Assembly (NCBI GenBank): GCA_023406985.1
Contig: JAEXTK010000060.1
Span: forward strand, 1 to 64,000
Direction of reading: 5' to 3'
Length of the DNA: 64,000 nucleotides
Source: Spirochaetota bacterium
GTDB taxonomy: Bacteria; Spirochaetota; Spirochaetia; Treponematales; Breznakiellaceae
Below the pieces are notes generated by a model. That model did not search any database. It had not been told where the DNA came from and saw nothing but the letters and a program-made list of their open reading frames with translations. The position numbers and the translations under genes are program-made. Position 1 is the first letter of the stretch, and each line of letters starts with the position of its first letter. Shown in pieces: positions 47,400-58,763 of the stretch.

Positions 47400-47418
47400 C
47401 ATGGTATCGGAGGCCGCC

Positions 47419-48609
47419 ATGCGCAAAGAAATCGGAAACCGGGTCTGGTGGGTCGGGAAAACCGACTGGGAGCTCAGGAAATTCCACGGCGAGGAATACT
47501 CGACGCACCGGGGCTCATCCTACAATTCCTACGTGGTTCAAGGCGATTCCCAAACAGTCCTCATCGATACGGTATGGAAACCCTTCGCCAAAGAATTCGT
47601 CGACAACCTGGAGGCGGAATTCGGGCTCGACCACATCGATGCGGTGATCGCGAACCATGCCGAGAGCGATCATTCCGGAGCTTTGAGCGAACTGCTCCGC
47701 CGAAAGCCGGGCCTCCCCGTGTACTGCACCGCGAACGCCGTCAAATCGCTCAAGGGCCACTACCATGAGGATTGGAATTTCCGCGTCGTGAAGACCGGGG
47801 ATACCTTGGACATCGGCGGCCGGACGTTCACCTTCATCGAAGCGCCCATGCTCCATTGGCCGGACAGCATGTTCGAGTACCTCTCGGGAGACGCCATTCT
47901 CTTCTCAAACGACGCCTTCGGCCAGCATCTCGCGACCGAAGCCCTATTCGACGATCAGGTCGATCAGGCTGAACTGTTCGCCGAGTGCATCAAATACTAC
48001 GCCAATATCCTCACTCCCTTCTCGGCCCTCGTGAAGAAGAAAATCGAACAGTTCGTCGCCCTCAATCTCCCCCTCAAGACGATCGCTACGAGCCACGGCG
48101 TCGTGTGGAGAAGCAATCCCATGGCCATCGTCCAGAAGTACCTGGAGTGGTGCGCGGATTATCAAACCGAGCAGGTCAGCATCCTGTACGACAGCATGTG
48201 GGACGCGACGCGCAGGCTGGCCGAGGGTATCGCCCTCGGCGTCCGCGCCGAGGCTCCCGGGGTGACGGTGAAGTTGTTCAACGTCGCTCGGGCGGACAAG
48301 AACGACGTCATCGCCGAGGTCTTCAAGTCCAAGGCTATCCTGCTCGGCTCCTCGACCATCAACCGGGGCGTTCTTTCCTCCGTCGCGATGATCATGGAGG
48401 AGATCAAAGGACTCGCCTTCAAGAACAAGAAAGCCGCCGCCTTCGGCTCCTACGGTTGGTCGGGCGAAGGTTGCGGCATCCTGGAAAAACTCCTTTCCGA
48501 GGCGGGATTATCCCTTTCGGCTCCCGCGCTCAAGGTTCTCTGGGCGCCCGATGAGGCGGCTTTGGACGCCGCGGCCGCGTTCGGGAGGGACTTCGCGAAG
48601 GCGCTCTGA
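47419..48609 (+). CDS. Flavodiiron protein (A-type flavoprotein, NO/O2 reductase)
   Basis: 396 residues from ATG 47419 (SD CGGAGG). The metallo-beta-lactamase domain has the diiron ligands in NHAESDHSG (H-x-E-x-D-H), MLHWPD (His), NDAFGQHL (Asp) and TSHGVVWR (His). The C-terminal flavodoxin domain (about 250-396) begins VSILYDSMWDATRRLAEG. Flavodiiron proteins reduce O2 to water or NO to N2O in anaerobes. The enzyme is fed by a rubredoxin or similar partner, not in the window. The promoter carries the palindrome shared with hcp. Confidence 0.92.
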   Translation: MRKEIGNRVWWVGKTDWELRKFHGEEYSTHRGSSYNSYVVQGDSQTVLIDTVWKPFAKEFVDNLEAEFGLDHIDAVIANHAESDHSGALSELLRRKPGLPVYCTANAVKSLKGHYHEDWNFRVVKTGDTLDIGGRTFTFIEAPMLHWPDSMFEYLSGDAILFSNDAFGQHLATEALFDDQVDQAELFAECIKYYANILTPFSALVKKKIEQFVALNLPLKTIATSHGVVWRSNPMAIVQKYLEWCADYQTEQVSILYDSMWDATRRLAEGIALGVRAEAPGVTVKLFNVARADKNDVIAEVFKSKAILLGSSTINRGVLSSVAMIMEEIKGLAFKNKKAAAFGSYGWSGEGCGILEKLLSEAGLSLSAPALKVLWAPDEAALDAAAAFGRDFAKAL

Positions 48610-48626
48610 ACCCCGCCGCGGCGGGA

Positions 48627-48642
48627 TGTTTCACGTGGAACA
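48627..48642. other. parS-like site 1 (one mismatch)
   Basis: TGTTTCACGTGGAACA, one mismatch from the ParB-binding consensus TGTTTCACGTGAAACA. It lies between the flavodiiron gene and gyrA. Confidence 0.85.
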
Positions 48643-48663
48643 TCCACCTCCCGCGCAAGCGCT

Positions 48664-48679
48664 TGTTTCACGTGAAACA
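48664..48679. other. parS site 2 (perfect)
   Basis: TGTTTCACGTGAAACA, a perfect 16-bp palindrome identical to the bacterial parS consensus, 37 bp from site 1 and about 5 kb from the oriC region. It implies a ParB partner elsewhere in the genome. Confidence 0.93.
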
Positions 48680-48683
48680 AAAA

Positions 48684-48709
48684 GGGCCGCCGGATATGCC
48701 CGGCGGCCC
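48684..48709. terminator. Bidirectional intrinsic terminator between flavodiiron gene and gyrA
   Basis: 10-bp GC stem GGGCCGCCGG / CCGGCGGCCC with loop ATATGC. On the minus strand it is followed by TTTTTG (gyrA terminator), and on the plus strand by TTCTCTTTATT. Confidence 0.85.
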
Positions 48710-48730
48710 TTCTCTTTATTCCACGACGCG

Positions 48731-51304
48731 CTATTCGCTATCGTCCGCGGAAGAATCGTTCTCCGCCGCATCGGCCGACTCCGGAGCCTCATCGATTCCT
48801 GGCTCTGCAAGCTCGCCGTCGTCGGCGCTCCCCTGCGATTCGCCCGGAATCGACAGCCCCTCGATGGCCGTCGGTTCCTCCTCCCTCGCGACGCGGTCAA
48901 CGCCGATGACGAAGTCCGGCCGATCGATATAGACCACGCGGACCCCTTGCGCCGCCCGACCGAAGATGTTGACTTCATCCGAGACGAGTTTGATCGACTT
49001 CCCCTGGCTCGTAATGCACATGATTTCATCGCCGTCGCGGACGTTGACGCAACCGACGATCTCGCCGGTCTTCTCCGATACCGTGTAAATCTTTTGCCCG
49101 CCGGTTCCGCGGCCATGGGCGGAGAATTCCGAGAATTCGACGCGTTTTCCGTACCCGTATTCGGAGAGCACCAACATCCGCTCAGAGTCGTCCACCCGCA
49201 GGACCCCGGCGAGCTCATCGTCGGAATCCAAGCGGATGCCGCGAACGCCGTGGGAAGCGCGGCCCATGGCCCGGACCTGCTCCTCCGCGGCGCGCAAGGC
49301 TTGTCCCTTACGGGAAATGAGCACGACCTCATCCGACCCGTTCGTCAGCAAGGTGCTCACCAGGCGATCGCCCTCATCCAAGTTGATGGCGATGATGCCG
49401 CGCGTCTTGGCGTGCATGAAGTCGCTCGTCTTGACTTTCTTGACGACGCCGCGGGCCGTACCCATAAAGAGGTTCGTATTGTCGGAGAATTCCTTCAGCG
49501 CGACGACCGCGGTGATCTCTTCGTTCGCGGAGACGGTCAACAGCGCCTTGATATGCGCCCCGCGCGCGGTCCGGGAGGCCTCGGGGATCTCATGCACCTT
49601 CATCCAGTACGCCTTGCCCGCGCTCGTGATGAACATGATGATGTCGTGCGTGGAGGCGACGAAGATCTGGGTGACGAAATCGTCCTCAACGAGTTTGGCG
49701 CTGTTCATGCCCTTCCCGCCGCGGCCCTGGCTGCGGTAGGCGGAGACCGGTACGCGCTTGATGAAGCCGATGTTGGAGATGAGGATGATCATCTCCTCTT
49801 TCTTGATGAGGTCCTCGATATTGATCGATTCCACCTCGTCGGCCACGATCTCCGTGCGGCGGGCGTCTCCGTAGCGTTGCGCGAGATCCCTCGTCTCGTC
49901 CTTGATGACGCCGCGGAGCTTGTGTTCGTCCTCTAGCAGCGATTTGAGATAGGCGATGAGGGTCCGAAGCTCAGCGAGTTCTTGCTGCAGCTTCTCGACT
50001 TCCAGGCTCGTGAGCCTTCCGAGCCGCATATCGACGATGGCCTGCGCCTGCACGTCGCTCAGGATGAAACGATCCATGAGGTTGACTTTGGCGACGTCGA
50101 TGTCGCGGGAGGCCTTGATGATGGCCACGACCTCGTCGATATTGGCGAGGGCGATTACCAAGCCCTCCAAGATGTGGGCCCGCTCTTCCGCTTTCCGGAG
50201 ATCGAAGCGGGTCCGGCGGGTAACCACGTCGACGCGGTGCTCCACGAAGTGCTGGATGATCTCTTTCAGATTCAGGCACTTCGGGCGCCCCGCGACGAGG
50301 GCGAGGTTGTTCACGCCGAACGAGGACTGGAGCGCCGTATGGGAGAAGAGCTGGTTGAGCACGATCTTCGTGATCGCGCCCTTCTTGAGCTCGATGACGA
50401 TGCGCATTCCGTCGCGGTCGGATTCGTCGCGCAGATCGGAGATGCCGTCGATTACCTTGTCGCGAACCAGTTCCGCGATGCGGGTGATGAGGGTCGCCTT
50501 GTTCACCGCATAGGGGATCTCGTTGAAGATGATGGACTCTTTCCCGGTCTTGGACGTCTCCAGCGCGAACTTACCGCGTACGACGATCTTGCCGCGCCCG
50601 GTGGTGAAGGCTTCCTTGATGCCCCGGCGCCCGAAGATGATGCCGCCCGTAGGGAAATCGGGGCCCTTCATGAAGCGCATGAGGCCTTCGATCGTGATGG
50701 CCGGATCGTCGATGTACGCGCAAATGGCGTCCGCGGCCTCGCCCAGGTTGTGCGGGGGCATATTGGTGGCCATACCGACCGCGATGCCGCTCGAACCGTT
50801 TACGAGCAGGTTCGGGATCGCCGCCGGGAGGACCGAAGGTTCGCGGAGCGATTCGTCGTAGTTCGGGACGAAATCGACCGTCTCCTTCTTGAGATCCAGG
50901 AGCATCTCGTCGCCGATTCGGGATAGCTTGGCTTCGGTATAGCGCGAGGCCGCGGCCGGGTCACCGTCTACGGAGCCGAAGTTGCCCTGCCCCTGCACCA
51001 GCGGATAGCGGAGCGAAAAGTCCTGCGCCATGCGCACGAGGGCGTCGTACAGGGACGCGTCGCCGTGCGGGTGGTACTTTCCCATCGCGTCGCCGGTAAT
51101 ACGGGCGCTCTTTTTCGTGGCGGCGTTCGGCCGGAGGCCCAGCTCGTCCATCGCGTACAAGAGGCGCCGGTGCACCGGCTTGAGCCCATCCCGAACATCC
51201 GGTAAGGCGCGGCTCACGATGACGGACATCGCGTAGTTGAGGTACGCGGTCTTGACCTCATCCTCAACCGCCATCGGGATGACATTACCGATCATATCAG
51301 CCAT
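48731..51304 (-). CDS. gyrA: DNA gyrase subunit A
   Basis: 857 residues. Catalytic Tyr122 is in [10 protein letters not shown]; the QRDR reads [10 protein letters not shown], so position 83 (E. coli numbering, coinciding here) is Ala rather than Ser. The C-terminal beta-pinwheel with the GyrA-box QGRGGKG and an acidic tail of about 45 residues follows. GyrA with GyrB introduces negative supercoils. It starts 21 bp after gyrB. Ala83 is associated with reduced fluoroquinolone sensitivity in other groups such as mycobacteria. The terminator and parS sites lie just downstream. Confidence 0.98.
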   Translation of the reverse strand: MADMIGNVIPMAVEDEVKTAYLNYAMSVIVSRALPDVRDGLKPVHRRLLYAMDELGLRPNAATKKSARITGDAMGKYHPHGDASLYDALVRMAQDFSLRYPLVQGQGNFGSVDGDPAAASRYTEAKLSRIGDEMLLDLKKETVDFVPNYDESLREPSVLPAAIPNLLVNGSSGIAVGMATNMPPHNLGEAADAICAYIDDPAITIEGLMRFMKGPDFPTGGIIFGRRGIKEAFTTGRGKIVVRGKFALETSKTGKESIIFNEIPYAVNKATLITRIAELVRDKVIDGISDLRDESDRDGMRIVIELKKGAITKIVLNQLFSHTALQSSFGVNNLALVAGRPKCLNLKEIIQHFVEHRVDVVTRRTRFDLRKAEERAHILEGLVIALANIDEVVAIIKASRDIDVAKVNLMDRFILSDVQAQAIVDMRLGRLTSLEVEKLQQELAELRTLIAYLKSLLEDEHKLRGVIKDETRDLAQRYGDARRTEIVADEVESINIEDLIKKEEMIILISNIGFIKRVPVSAYRSQGRGGKGMNSAKLVEDDFVTQIFVASTHDIIMFITSAGKAYWMKVHEIPEASRTARGAHIKALLTVSANEEITAVVALKEFSDNTNLFMGTARGVVKKVKTSDFMHAKTRGIIAINLDEGDRLVSTLLTNGSDEVVLISRKGQALRAAEEQVRAMGRASHGVRGIRLDSDDELAGVLRVDDSERMLVLSEYGYGKRVEFSEFSAHGRGTGGQKIYTVSEKTGEIVGCVNVRDGDEIMCITSQGKSIKLVSDEVNIFGRAAQGVRVVYIDRPDFVIGVDRVAREEEPTAIEGLSIPGESQGSADDGELAEPGIDEAPESADAAENDSSADDSE

Positions 51305-51325
51305 GGGTCTTCCGTATTCCTTTTA

Positions 51326-53630
<2,305 letters not shown>

Positions 53631-55034
53631 ATGGCTGAGTGGAACTACGAGATCTTTTGGAAAGAAGCGATGGAGCAAATCCGCGGCGAACTTGAGGAAC
53701 AGGAGTTCGCGATGTGGTTCAACCTGGAGTACCAGCGTTCGACCGAGAACGAGATCGTCATTTCGGTACCATCTTCTTTTTACCGGGATCAAGTGAAGCA
53801 ACGATATCAATCCTATATAGAGAACAAGCTCCACGATCTCATCGGCAAGCAACTCAAGCTCGAGATAGAGATCAAACCGCGCCGTCCCGACGCCGGCGCG
53901 CAGACGACGGACGCAGGATCATCGTCAGCAAAAAGCCCCGAACCGGCCACCCGGAAGACCCCATCCCGCAGTTCTGAACGGAAGGAAGAGAAGACGCCGC
54001 ACAGCCAACTGCGGAAGGACTATACCTTCGACAACTACGTCATCGGGGACAACAACAGCTTCGCCGCCAACGCGGCCATCGCGATCGCGAAAAATCCCGG
54101 CACTGCATATAATCCTTTCCTTATATATGGAGGAGTAGGCCTCGGAAAGACCCACCTCATGCAGTGCATCGGTAACCATATCTACGCGGAATCCAACACC
54201 AAGGTGATCTATATCACCGCTGAAAACTTCACGAACGAGTTCATCCAAGCGATCCGGGAACAGAAAACCCCAGCCTTCAAAAACAAATACCGGTACGTGG
54301 ACGTCCTCCTTATCGACGACATCCACTTCCTGCAGAAGAAACAGGAAACCCAAGAAGAGCTCTTCCATACCTTCAACGCCCTGTACGACAACAACAAGCA
54401 GATGGTTTTCACCTGCGACCGCCCCGTTTCCGAGCTGAAGAACCTTTCGGATCGGCTCCGTTCCCGCTTCGAGCGCGGCCTCAACGTGGATCTCCAGCCC
54501 CCGAGCTACGAGACCCGCTACGCCATCCTCAAAAAGAAAGCGGATTCCCGCGGGATATCCATTCCGAACGAAGTCATAGAGCTCGTCAGCAAGAACGTCA
54601 CGACCAACGTCCGCGACCTTGAAGCCGCCCTCACCAAGCTCGTGGCGTACGCCGAGCTCGTCGGAAAGAACATCACCGTAGAGATCGCCCAACAACAGCT
54701 CAAGGACGTGTTCGCCTCACCGAAGCAGACCAATATGTCCATCGAAGTCATTCAAAGGGTTACCGCCGACTACTTCTCCCTTTCCTTCAACGACCTTAAA
54801 GGAAAGAAACGCACCAAGAACATCGCGTTTCCGCGTCAGCTGGCTATGTATATAGCCCGCGAGATAACCGAGTTCTCTACAACGGAACTTGGCTTGGAAT
54901 TCGGCGGGAGGGATCACACGACGGTCATGCACGCGTGCCAGAAGATCGAGGAGCGCATCCGTTCGGACCCGACCCTGGACTCGGTGATAAAAACCCTGAT
55001 TCGAACCATCAAGGAATATAGCGCTAAGGCCTAG
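53631..55034 (+). CDS. dnaA: Chromosomal replication initiator protein DnaA
   Basis: 467 residues. Domain I (1-85, WKEAMEQIRGELEEQEFAMWFN), a variable linker (about 85-125), AAA+ domain III with YGGVGLGKTHLMQ (Walker A), LLIDDIHFLQ (Walker B), DRPVSELKNLSDRLRSRFERG (arginine finger), and domain IV with the DnaA signature LGLEFGGRDHTTVMHA. It binds the TGTGGATAA boxes on both sides of its gene. GGGGAAAG precedes the ATG as a weak SD. First gene of the origin block. Confidence 0.98.
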   Translation: MAEWNYEIFWKEAMEQIRGELEEQEFAMWFNLEYQRSTENEIVISVPSSFYRDQVKQRYQSYIENKLHDLIGKQLKLEIEIKPRRPDAGAQTTDAGSSSAKSPEPATRKTPSRSSERKEEKTPHSQLRKDYTFDNYVIGDNNSFAANAAIAIAKNPGTAYNPFLIYGGVGLGKTHLMQCIGNHIYAESNTKVIYITAENFTNEFIQAIREQKTPAFKNKYRYVDVLLIDDIHFLQKKQETQEELFHTFNALYDNNKQMVFTCDRPVSELKNLSDRLRSRFERGLNVDLQPPSYETRYAILKKKADSRGISIPNEVIELVSKNVTTNVRDLEAALTKLVAYAELVGKNITVEIAQQQLKDVFASPKQTNMSIEVIQRVTADYFSLSFNDLKGKKRTKNIAFPRQLAMYIAREITEFSTTELGLEFGGRDHTTVMHACQKIEERIRSDPTLDSVIKTLIRTIKEYSAKA

Positions 55035-55090
55035 GATCATGTTAGTATACTGAGGGCAGATCGTGGATTACTTCGGTCCCTTGTGGCTTT

Positions 55091-55099
55091 TGTGGATAA
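55091..55099 (+). other. DnaA box in the dnaA-dnaN intergenic region
   Basis: A perfect TGTGGATAA, identical to the one at 53582. The whole gap (55035-55231, 197 bp) is AT-rich; TATACT at about 55045 and TTGAAC-N17-TACTAC (55165-55193) are possible promoters for dnaN. Confidence 0.75.
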
Positions 55100-55231
55100 G
55101 TCTCCCTAACTCAATCAGCTTGTTAGCCGAGCAAACCCCATACCCACAAGGAGATGAAGTACTTTTGAACGTTTGCACAAGGTCTATTACTACTTCTACT
55201 GATATTTATCTATGATAAAGGAGTTAGATCC

Positions 55232-56335
55232 ATGAAGTTCACCTGCGAACGGAGCATGCTCCTCAAAGAAATCGCGATCGCTCAAGAAATCATATCTTCG
55301 AAAAACGCTATATCGATCCTTTCGAACGTACTCCTCGAGGCGGAGAACGACACCCTCGTCATCAAAGCCACCGACATAAAGGTCAACTTCGAGACGCGCG
55401 TACCCGTCAACGTCCTGGAAAACGGCTCCACGACCGTCTTCTGCGACAAGTTGCTCGGCATCCTCAATTCGATCCCCGACGGCGAACTGGAGTTCGAGCA
55501 GACCGACATCAAGATCACGATCAAACCGAGTTTCAAGAAGATAAAATTCCAGCTCAAGAGCATCGCGTCGGATAAATTCCCCGAGTTCCCCCAGGCCGAA
55601 GGACTCGCCTACTTCGACATTCCCGTGAAGGAATTCAAGGAGATGGTCGTCCAGACGGTCTTCGCCATTTCGGACGACGAGACGCGCTATTTCATGAACG
55701 GCGTGTACTTCGAGAACGCCAACGACCGCCTGGTCATGGTGGCCACGGATGGGCGACGCCTCGCGTTCGTCGGCAAGAGTTTCGGAACGGCCGTTCCCGA
55801 CTTCAAAGGCATCATCATCCCTCCGAAGATCCTCAACCTCGTCACCAAACGGGCCGGCGATGAAGGTCCGGTGTCGATCGCGGTCACCGAAAAAACGCTC
55901 TTCATCAAGTTCGGATCGTACCATCTATCTTCGGTGATCATCGAAGGGCAGTTCCCGAACTACCAGCGGGTCATCCCGGAGAAACAGGCGTTCAGCTTCG
56001 CCGTCAATCGGCTCGAGCTCCTGGAAGCCTTGAAGCGCGTTTCGCTTCTCGTCGAGCAGAAGTCCCGTCGCGTCTATATGGGCATTTCCTCCGGGGTTCT
56101 CGCCATCTCCTCCGAAGAGAGCGAAATCGGAACGGCCAAGGAAGAGATTCCGTGCCGCTACGACGGACATGACGTCACGATAGCCCTCAATTACCGGTAC
56201 TTGGAGGAGCCGCTCAAGGTCATGGGCGACGAGATGGTCAGCATCCAGTTCACCGAGGCCAACCGGGCCATAACGATGTATCCGTCGCCGGAGAAGGATT
56301 TCTTCCACATCGTGATGCCGATGCAGCTCGACTAG
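55232..56335 (+). CDS. dnaN: DNA polymerase III subunit beta (sliding clamp)
   Basis: 367 residues, three beta-clamp domains: MKFTCERSMLLKEIAIAQEI start, ILSNVLLEAENDTLVIKATDI, YFMNGVYFENANDRLVMVATDGRRLAF in domain II, and the C-terminal IQFTEANRAITMYPSPEKDFFHIVMPMQL. It forms the dimeric ring that tethers polymerase III. AAGGAG precedes the ATG by about 8 nt. recF starts 3 nt after its stop. Confidence 0.98.
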   Translation: MKFTCERSMLLKEIAIAQEIISSKNAISILSNVLLEAENDTLVIKATDIKVNFETRVPVNVLENGSTTVFCDKLLGILNSIPDGELEFEQTDIKITIKPSFKKIKFQLKSIASDKFPEFPQAEGLAYFDIPVKEFKEMVVQTVFAISDDETRYFMNGVYFENANDRLVMVATDGRRLAFVGKSFGTAVPDFKGIIIPPKILNLVTKRAGDEGPVSIAVTEKTLFIKFGSYHLSSVIIEGQFPNYQRVIPEKQAFSFAVNRLELLEALKRVSLLVEQKSRRVYMGISSGVLAISSEESEIGTAKEEIPCRYDGHDVTIALNYRYLEEPLKVMGDEMVSIQFTEANRAITMYPSPEKDFFHIVMPMQLD

Positions 56336-56338
56336 GAA

Positions 56339-57406
56339 ATGCCGTTCGCGTCAATACGGACGATCGGGTTCCGGAACCTTCAGGATGGAGAGATCCGGAC
56401 CGACGCGCCCGAAATTTTTCTCGTCGGTGAAAACGGCCAGGGGAAGACGAACTTCCTTGAGGCCGTTTATTTTTGTTCGTTCGCCTCTTCCTTTCGGGGA
56501 GTCCGCGATGCGGAGCTGATTCGGACGGGGCAGGTCTCGTGCTCCGCCACGGCCAGCCTCACCGGCAGTTCCTGCGAGCGCATTCACATTGAGATCCAGG
56601 ACGGTAAGAAAAGCGTCAGCCTGGACGGCAAGAGAATTCTGGATCGTTCCGACCTGCTCGACATCGTTCCTTCCGTGGTGTTTTGCCATGAAGATATGGA
56701 ATTCGTGGCGGGCCCGCCCGAACGCCGAAGATGGTTTTTCGATCAGAGCCTGAGCCTGTATGACCCCTTGTACCTGGAAGACCTGCAAAAATACCGCAAA
56801 ATCCTGAAGACGAGGAACGCCTTGCTCAAGGCGCGCGATCTATCCATGATGGACGTCATCGACCCCCAAATCGCTACCTACGGCATCGAGGTGATGAAGA
56901 AGCGGGCCGAGGCCGCCGTGACGTTCTCCGAGGCTTTCGGCCCGCTCTACCAAGCGGTGTCGGAAATTGCCGACGTTTCGGTACGCTACGTGCCCTCATG
57001 GAAGGGGGATACCGTGGATGCCGTCGTGGAGGCCCTCGCCGAACGGCGGGAGAGCGACGTCTCGTTCGGAACGAGCTTAAGCGGTCCCCATCGTGATCGG
57101 TACTCGTTCGTGCGGCGCGGGGAGGAGTTCGCCCGCAGGGCATCAACCGGACAACGGCGACTCCTAGCCCTGCTCCTCCGCGCCGCGCAGGCGCAGCGCT
57201 ATTCGGCCGCGAGCGGCCGCCGCCCCGTCCTCCTCCTGGATGACGTGTTGTTGGAGTTGGATCCCGAAAAGCGAAGGCGGTTCTTGGAGGTCCTTCCGGC
57301 GTACGACCAGGCGTTCTTTACCTTCCTGCCAGGCGAACCGTATGACCGGTATGAAAAAGCGGGTACCTCGGTATATCATGTGGACGGAGGAAGGGTGCAG
57401 CCATGA
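56339..57406 (+). CDS. recF: DNA replication and repair protein RecF
   Basis: 355 residues. Walker A GENGQGKTNFLEA, the SMC-like signature STGQRRLLALLLRAAQ and Walker B PVLLLDDVLLELD, together with the N-terminal FRNL motif, are those of RecF, an ABC-type ATPase which loads RecA at gaps with RecO and RecR. The start lies immediately after the dnaN stop with no free SD (AGGA overlaps the dnaN end), so translation is probably coupled. Its stop overlaps the next ATG (ATGA, 57403-57406). Confidence 0.96.
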   Translation: MPFASIRTIGFRNLQDGEIRTDAPEIFLVGENGQGKTNFLEAVYFCSFASSFRGVRDAELIRTGQVSCSATASLTGSSCERIHIEIQDGKKSVSLDGKRILDRSDLLDIVPSVVFCHEDMEFVAGPPERRRWFFDQSLSLYDPLYLEDLQKYRKILKTRNALLKARDLSMMDVIDPQIATYGIEVMKKRAEAAVTFSEAFGPLYQAVSEIADVSVRYVPSWKGDTVDAVVEALAERRESDVSFGTSLSGPHRDRYSFVRRGEEFARRASTGQRRLLALLLRAAQAQRYSAASGRRPVLLLDDVLLELDPEKRRRFLEVLPAYDQAFFTFLPGEPYDRYEKAGTSVYHVDGGRVQP

Positions 57407-57900
57407 AGAAAGCCGGCGACTTGCTGGGAGCCTTCTTCGACGAACGAATGTTGAGCGCCGCGCGGGGATATACCGAGCTTTTTTCCGCTTGGAAATCCTT
57501 GGTCGGCGAAAAAATAGCGGCGCATAGCCGAATAGCGGAGCTCGATAAGGCGATTCTCGTCGTCGAAGCGGACCATCCCGGCTGGATGCAGATATTGCAA
57601 ACCAAGCAGGCATCCATCCTGGAAGGCGCGCGAAAACGATTCCCGCAGCTTTCGATTTCGGGAATATCCTTTCGCCTGGCGAAGGGTGGGAGTTTCACGG
57701 AGGTCCGGCTCCCCGATAGGCCCAAAGCCGACGCCGCGCCGGCCGAAAAGGCGGAAAGCCTCCCCACGGACCACGAGCCCGCGGGAGAGGAAGAAACTTC
57801 CCCTCGTGTGGATCCGTACGCCGCGATAGCGGATGAGTCGTTCAGGGACCTGCTCGTACGCCTGGAGAAGAGTATCAAGACTCGGAATAAAACCCGTTGA
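57403..57900 (+). CDS. DciA-like DUF721 protein
   Basis: 165 residues. The N-terminal domain (1-90) matches the DUF721/DciA pattern: LLGAFF, AWKSLVGEKIAAHSRIAELDKAILVVEADHPGWMQILQ. DciA is the ancestral loader of the replicative helicase DnaB in bacteria lacking DnaC. Its place directly after dnaA-dnaN-recF agrees with this. The C-terminal 75 residues are variable, acidic and Pro-rich. The gene overlaps recF by 4 bp. No dnaB gene is in the window. Confidence 0.82.
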   Translation: MKKAGDLLGAFFDERMLSAARGYTELFSAWKSLVGEKIAAHSRIAELDKAILVVEADHPGWMQILQTKQASILEGARKRFPQLSISGISFRLAKGGSFTEVRLPDRPKADAAPAEKAESLPTDHEPAGEEETSPRVDPYAAIADESFRDLLVRLEKSIKTRNKTR

Positions 57901-57926
57901 CCAAGGGAGACGCGTCGATCTATACT
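57897..57926 (+). promoter_or_regulatory. Promoter of the rpmH-rnpA-yidD-yidC operon
   Basis: TTGACC (57897-57902), 18-nt spacer, TATACT (57921-57926). The leader of about 50 nt carries AAGGAG before the rpmH ATG at 57985. Confidence 0.65.
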
Positions 57927-57984
57927 GCGACGCCAAACAATCGACTATAGGGATTTTTGTCTCATAGATGAAGGAGATTCTCGC

Positions 57985-58140
57985 ATGAAGCGGACGTATC
58001 AGCCTAGCAAAGTGAAGCGGAATCGTAAGTTCGGGTTCCGCGCCCGCATGAAGACTCGTGGCGGACGCCTTGTCCTGAAGCGGCGCCGGGCGAAAGGCCG
58101 AGTTAAGCTCAGCGCTTCCGACGAAAAGAAGCCGTACTGA
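57985..58140 (+). CDS. rpmH: 50S ribosomal protein L34
   Basis: 51 residues, in the classic L34 pattern: [20 protein letters not shown], then the helix [21 protein letters not shown] with a short C-terminal tail. AAGGAG lies 9 nt before the ATG at 57985. First gene of the conserved rpmH-rnpA-yidD-yidC-khpB set. Confidence 0.97.
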   Translation: MKRTYQPSKVKRNRKFGFRARMKTRGGRLVLKRRRAKGRVKLSASDEKKPY

Positions 58141-58199
58141 ACAGAGCGTCGCGTAGCCGTGCGGGTGCCGCCGGCAGCGTCACAGGTCGATTTCGACGT

Positions 58200-58523
58200 G
58201 TGGAGCGCTTGAAGGGAAGGGACGAAATCCGGGAAGCGTTCGCTCGGGGACGAAAGTACTCGTGTCCGGGCGCTAAGCTTTTCATTAGAGAAAACGGCAC
58301 AGGAATCAACCGAATCGCGTTTACCTTCGCTCGGAAATACGGCAACGCGGTACGGAGAAATCGATCCCGGCGATTGAGCCGGGAAGCGTATCGACTCGTC
58401 AAGGCACGGTTGCGGCAGGGATTTGACCTGGTTCTGCTCGTGTATCCGGACGAGGACCGGTACGAGCACCGTGTTCGACAACTGGATAATCTTTTTTTTA
58501 AGGCCGGGCTGTTCGCGGAATGA
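58200..58523 (+). CDS. rnpA: Ribonuclease P protein component
   Basis: 107 residues from GTG 58200. The RnpA RNR motif is in [17 protein letters not shown], and the N-terminal [19 protein letters not shown] is the usual substrate-binding strand/helix. The protein cuts tRNA leaders together with RNase P RNA. The start is uncertain: there is no SD before GTG 58200, another GTG overlaps out of frame at 58198, and the frame is open upstream (with [11 protein letters not shown] resembling the conserved N-terminus RF-x-ER) back into the end of rpmH. The N-terminus may therefore lie up to 20 codons upstream at a non-ATG codon. The stop overlaps yidD by 4 bp. Confidence 0.92.
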   Translation: MERLKGRDEIREAFARGRKYSCPGAKLFIRENGTGINRIAFTFARKYGNAVRRNRSRRLSREAYRLVKARLRQGFDLVLLVYPDEDRYEHRVRQLDNLFFKAGLFAE

Positions 58524-58747
58524 AGGTGGATACGCCTCTCAAGAGCATTGCGCTCGCCTCGATTCGCTTTTATCAACGCGCCGTCTCTCCGCACTTTCCG
58601 CCTGCATGTCGTTATACCCCTACCTGTTCAAACTATGCCTATGAGGCAATCGCGAAGTACGGTCCGCTGAAAGGCACGTGGATGGCCGTCAAGCGTATTC
58701 TTCGTTGCCATCCGTTCCATTCGGGCGGATACGATCCGGTACCCTGA
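58520..58747 (+). CDS. yidD: Membrane protein insertion efficiency factor YidD
   Basis: 75 residues, full length: [34 protein letters not shown] with the conserved C-x-x-x-P-T-C pattern, and [17 protein letters not shown] at the C-terminus. An amphipathic membrane-associated protein that assists YidC-dependent insertion. It overlaps rnpA by 4 bp (ATGA) and precedes yidC by 16 nt. Confidence 0.95.
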   Translation: MKVDTPLKSIALASIRFYQRAVSPHFPPACRYTPTCSNYAYEAIAKYGPLKGTWMAVKRILRCHPFHSGGYDPVP

Positions 58748-58763
58748 CCAACCGAGGAGCCAC

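Noticed and set aside
47401..47418. ATG at 47401 as start of the flavodiiron protein
   Set aside because: It lies upstream of the predicted transcription start (about 47406) and of the SD at 47408-47413; ATG 47419 fits both.
55149..55170. Tiny ORF (ATG-AAG-TAC-TTT-TGA) after AAGGAG in the dnaA-dnaN gap
   Set aside because: The SD directly abuts the ATG with no spacing, and four codons give no support; more likely part of the dnaN leader or origin.
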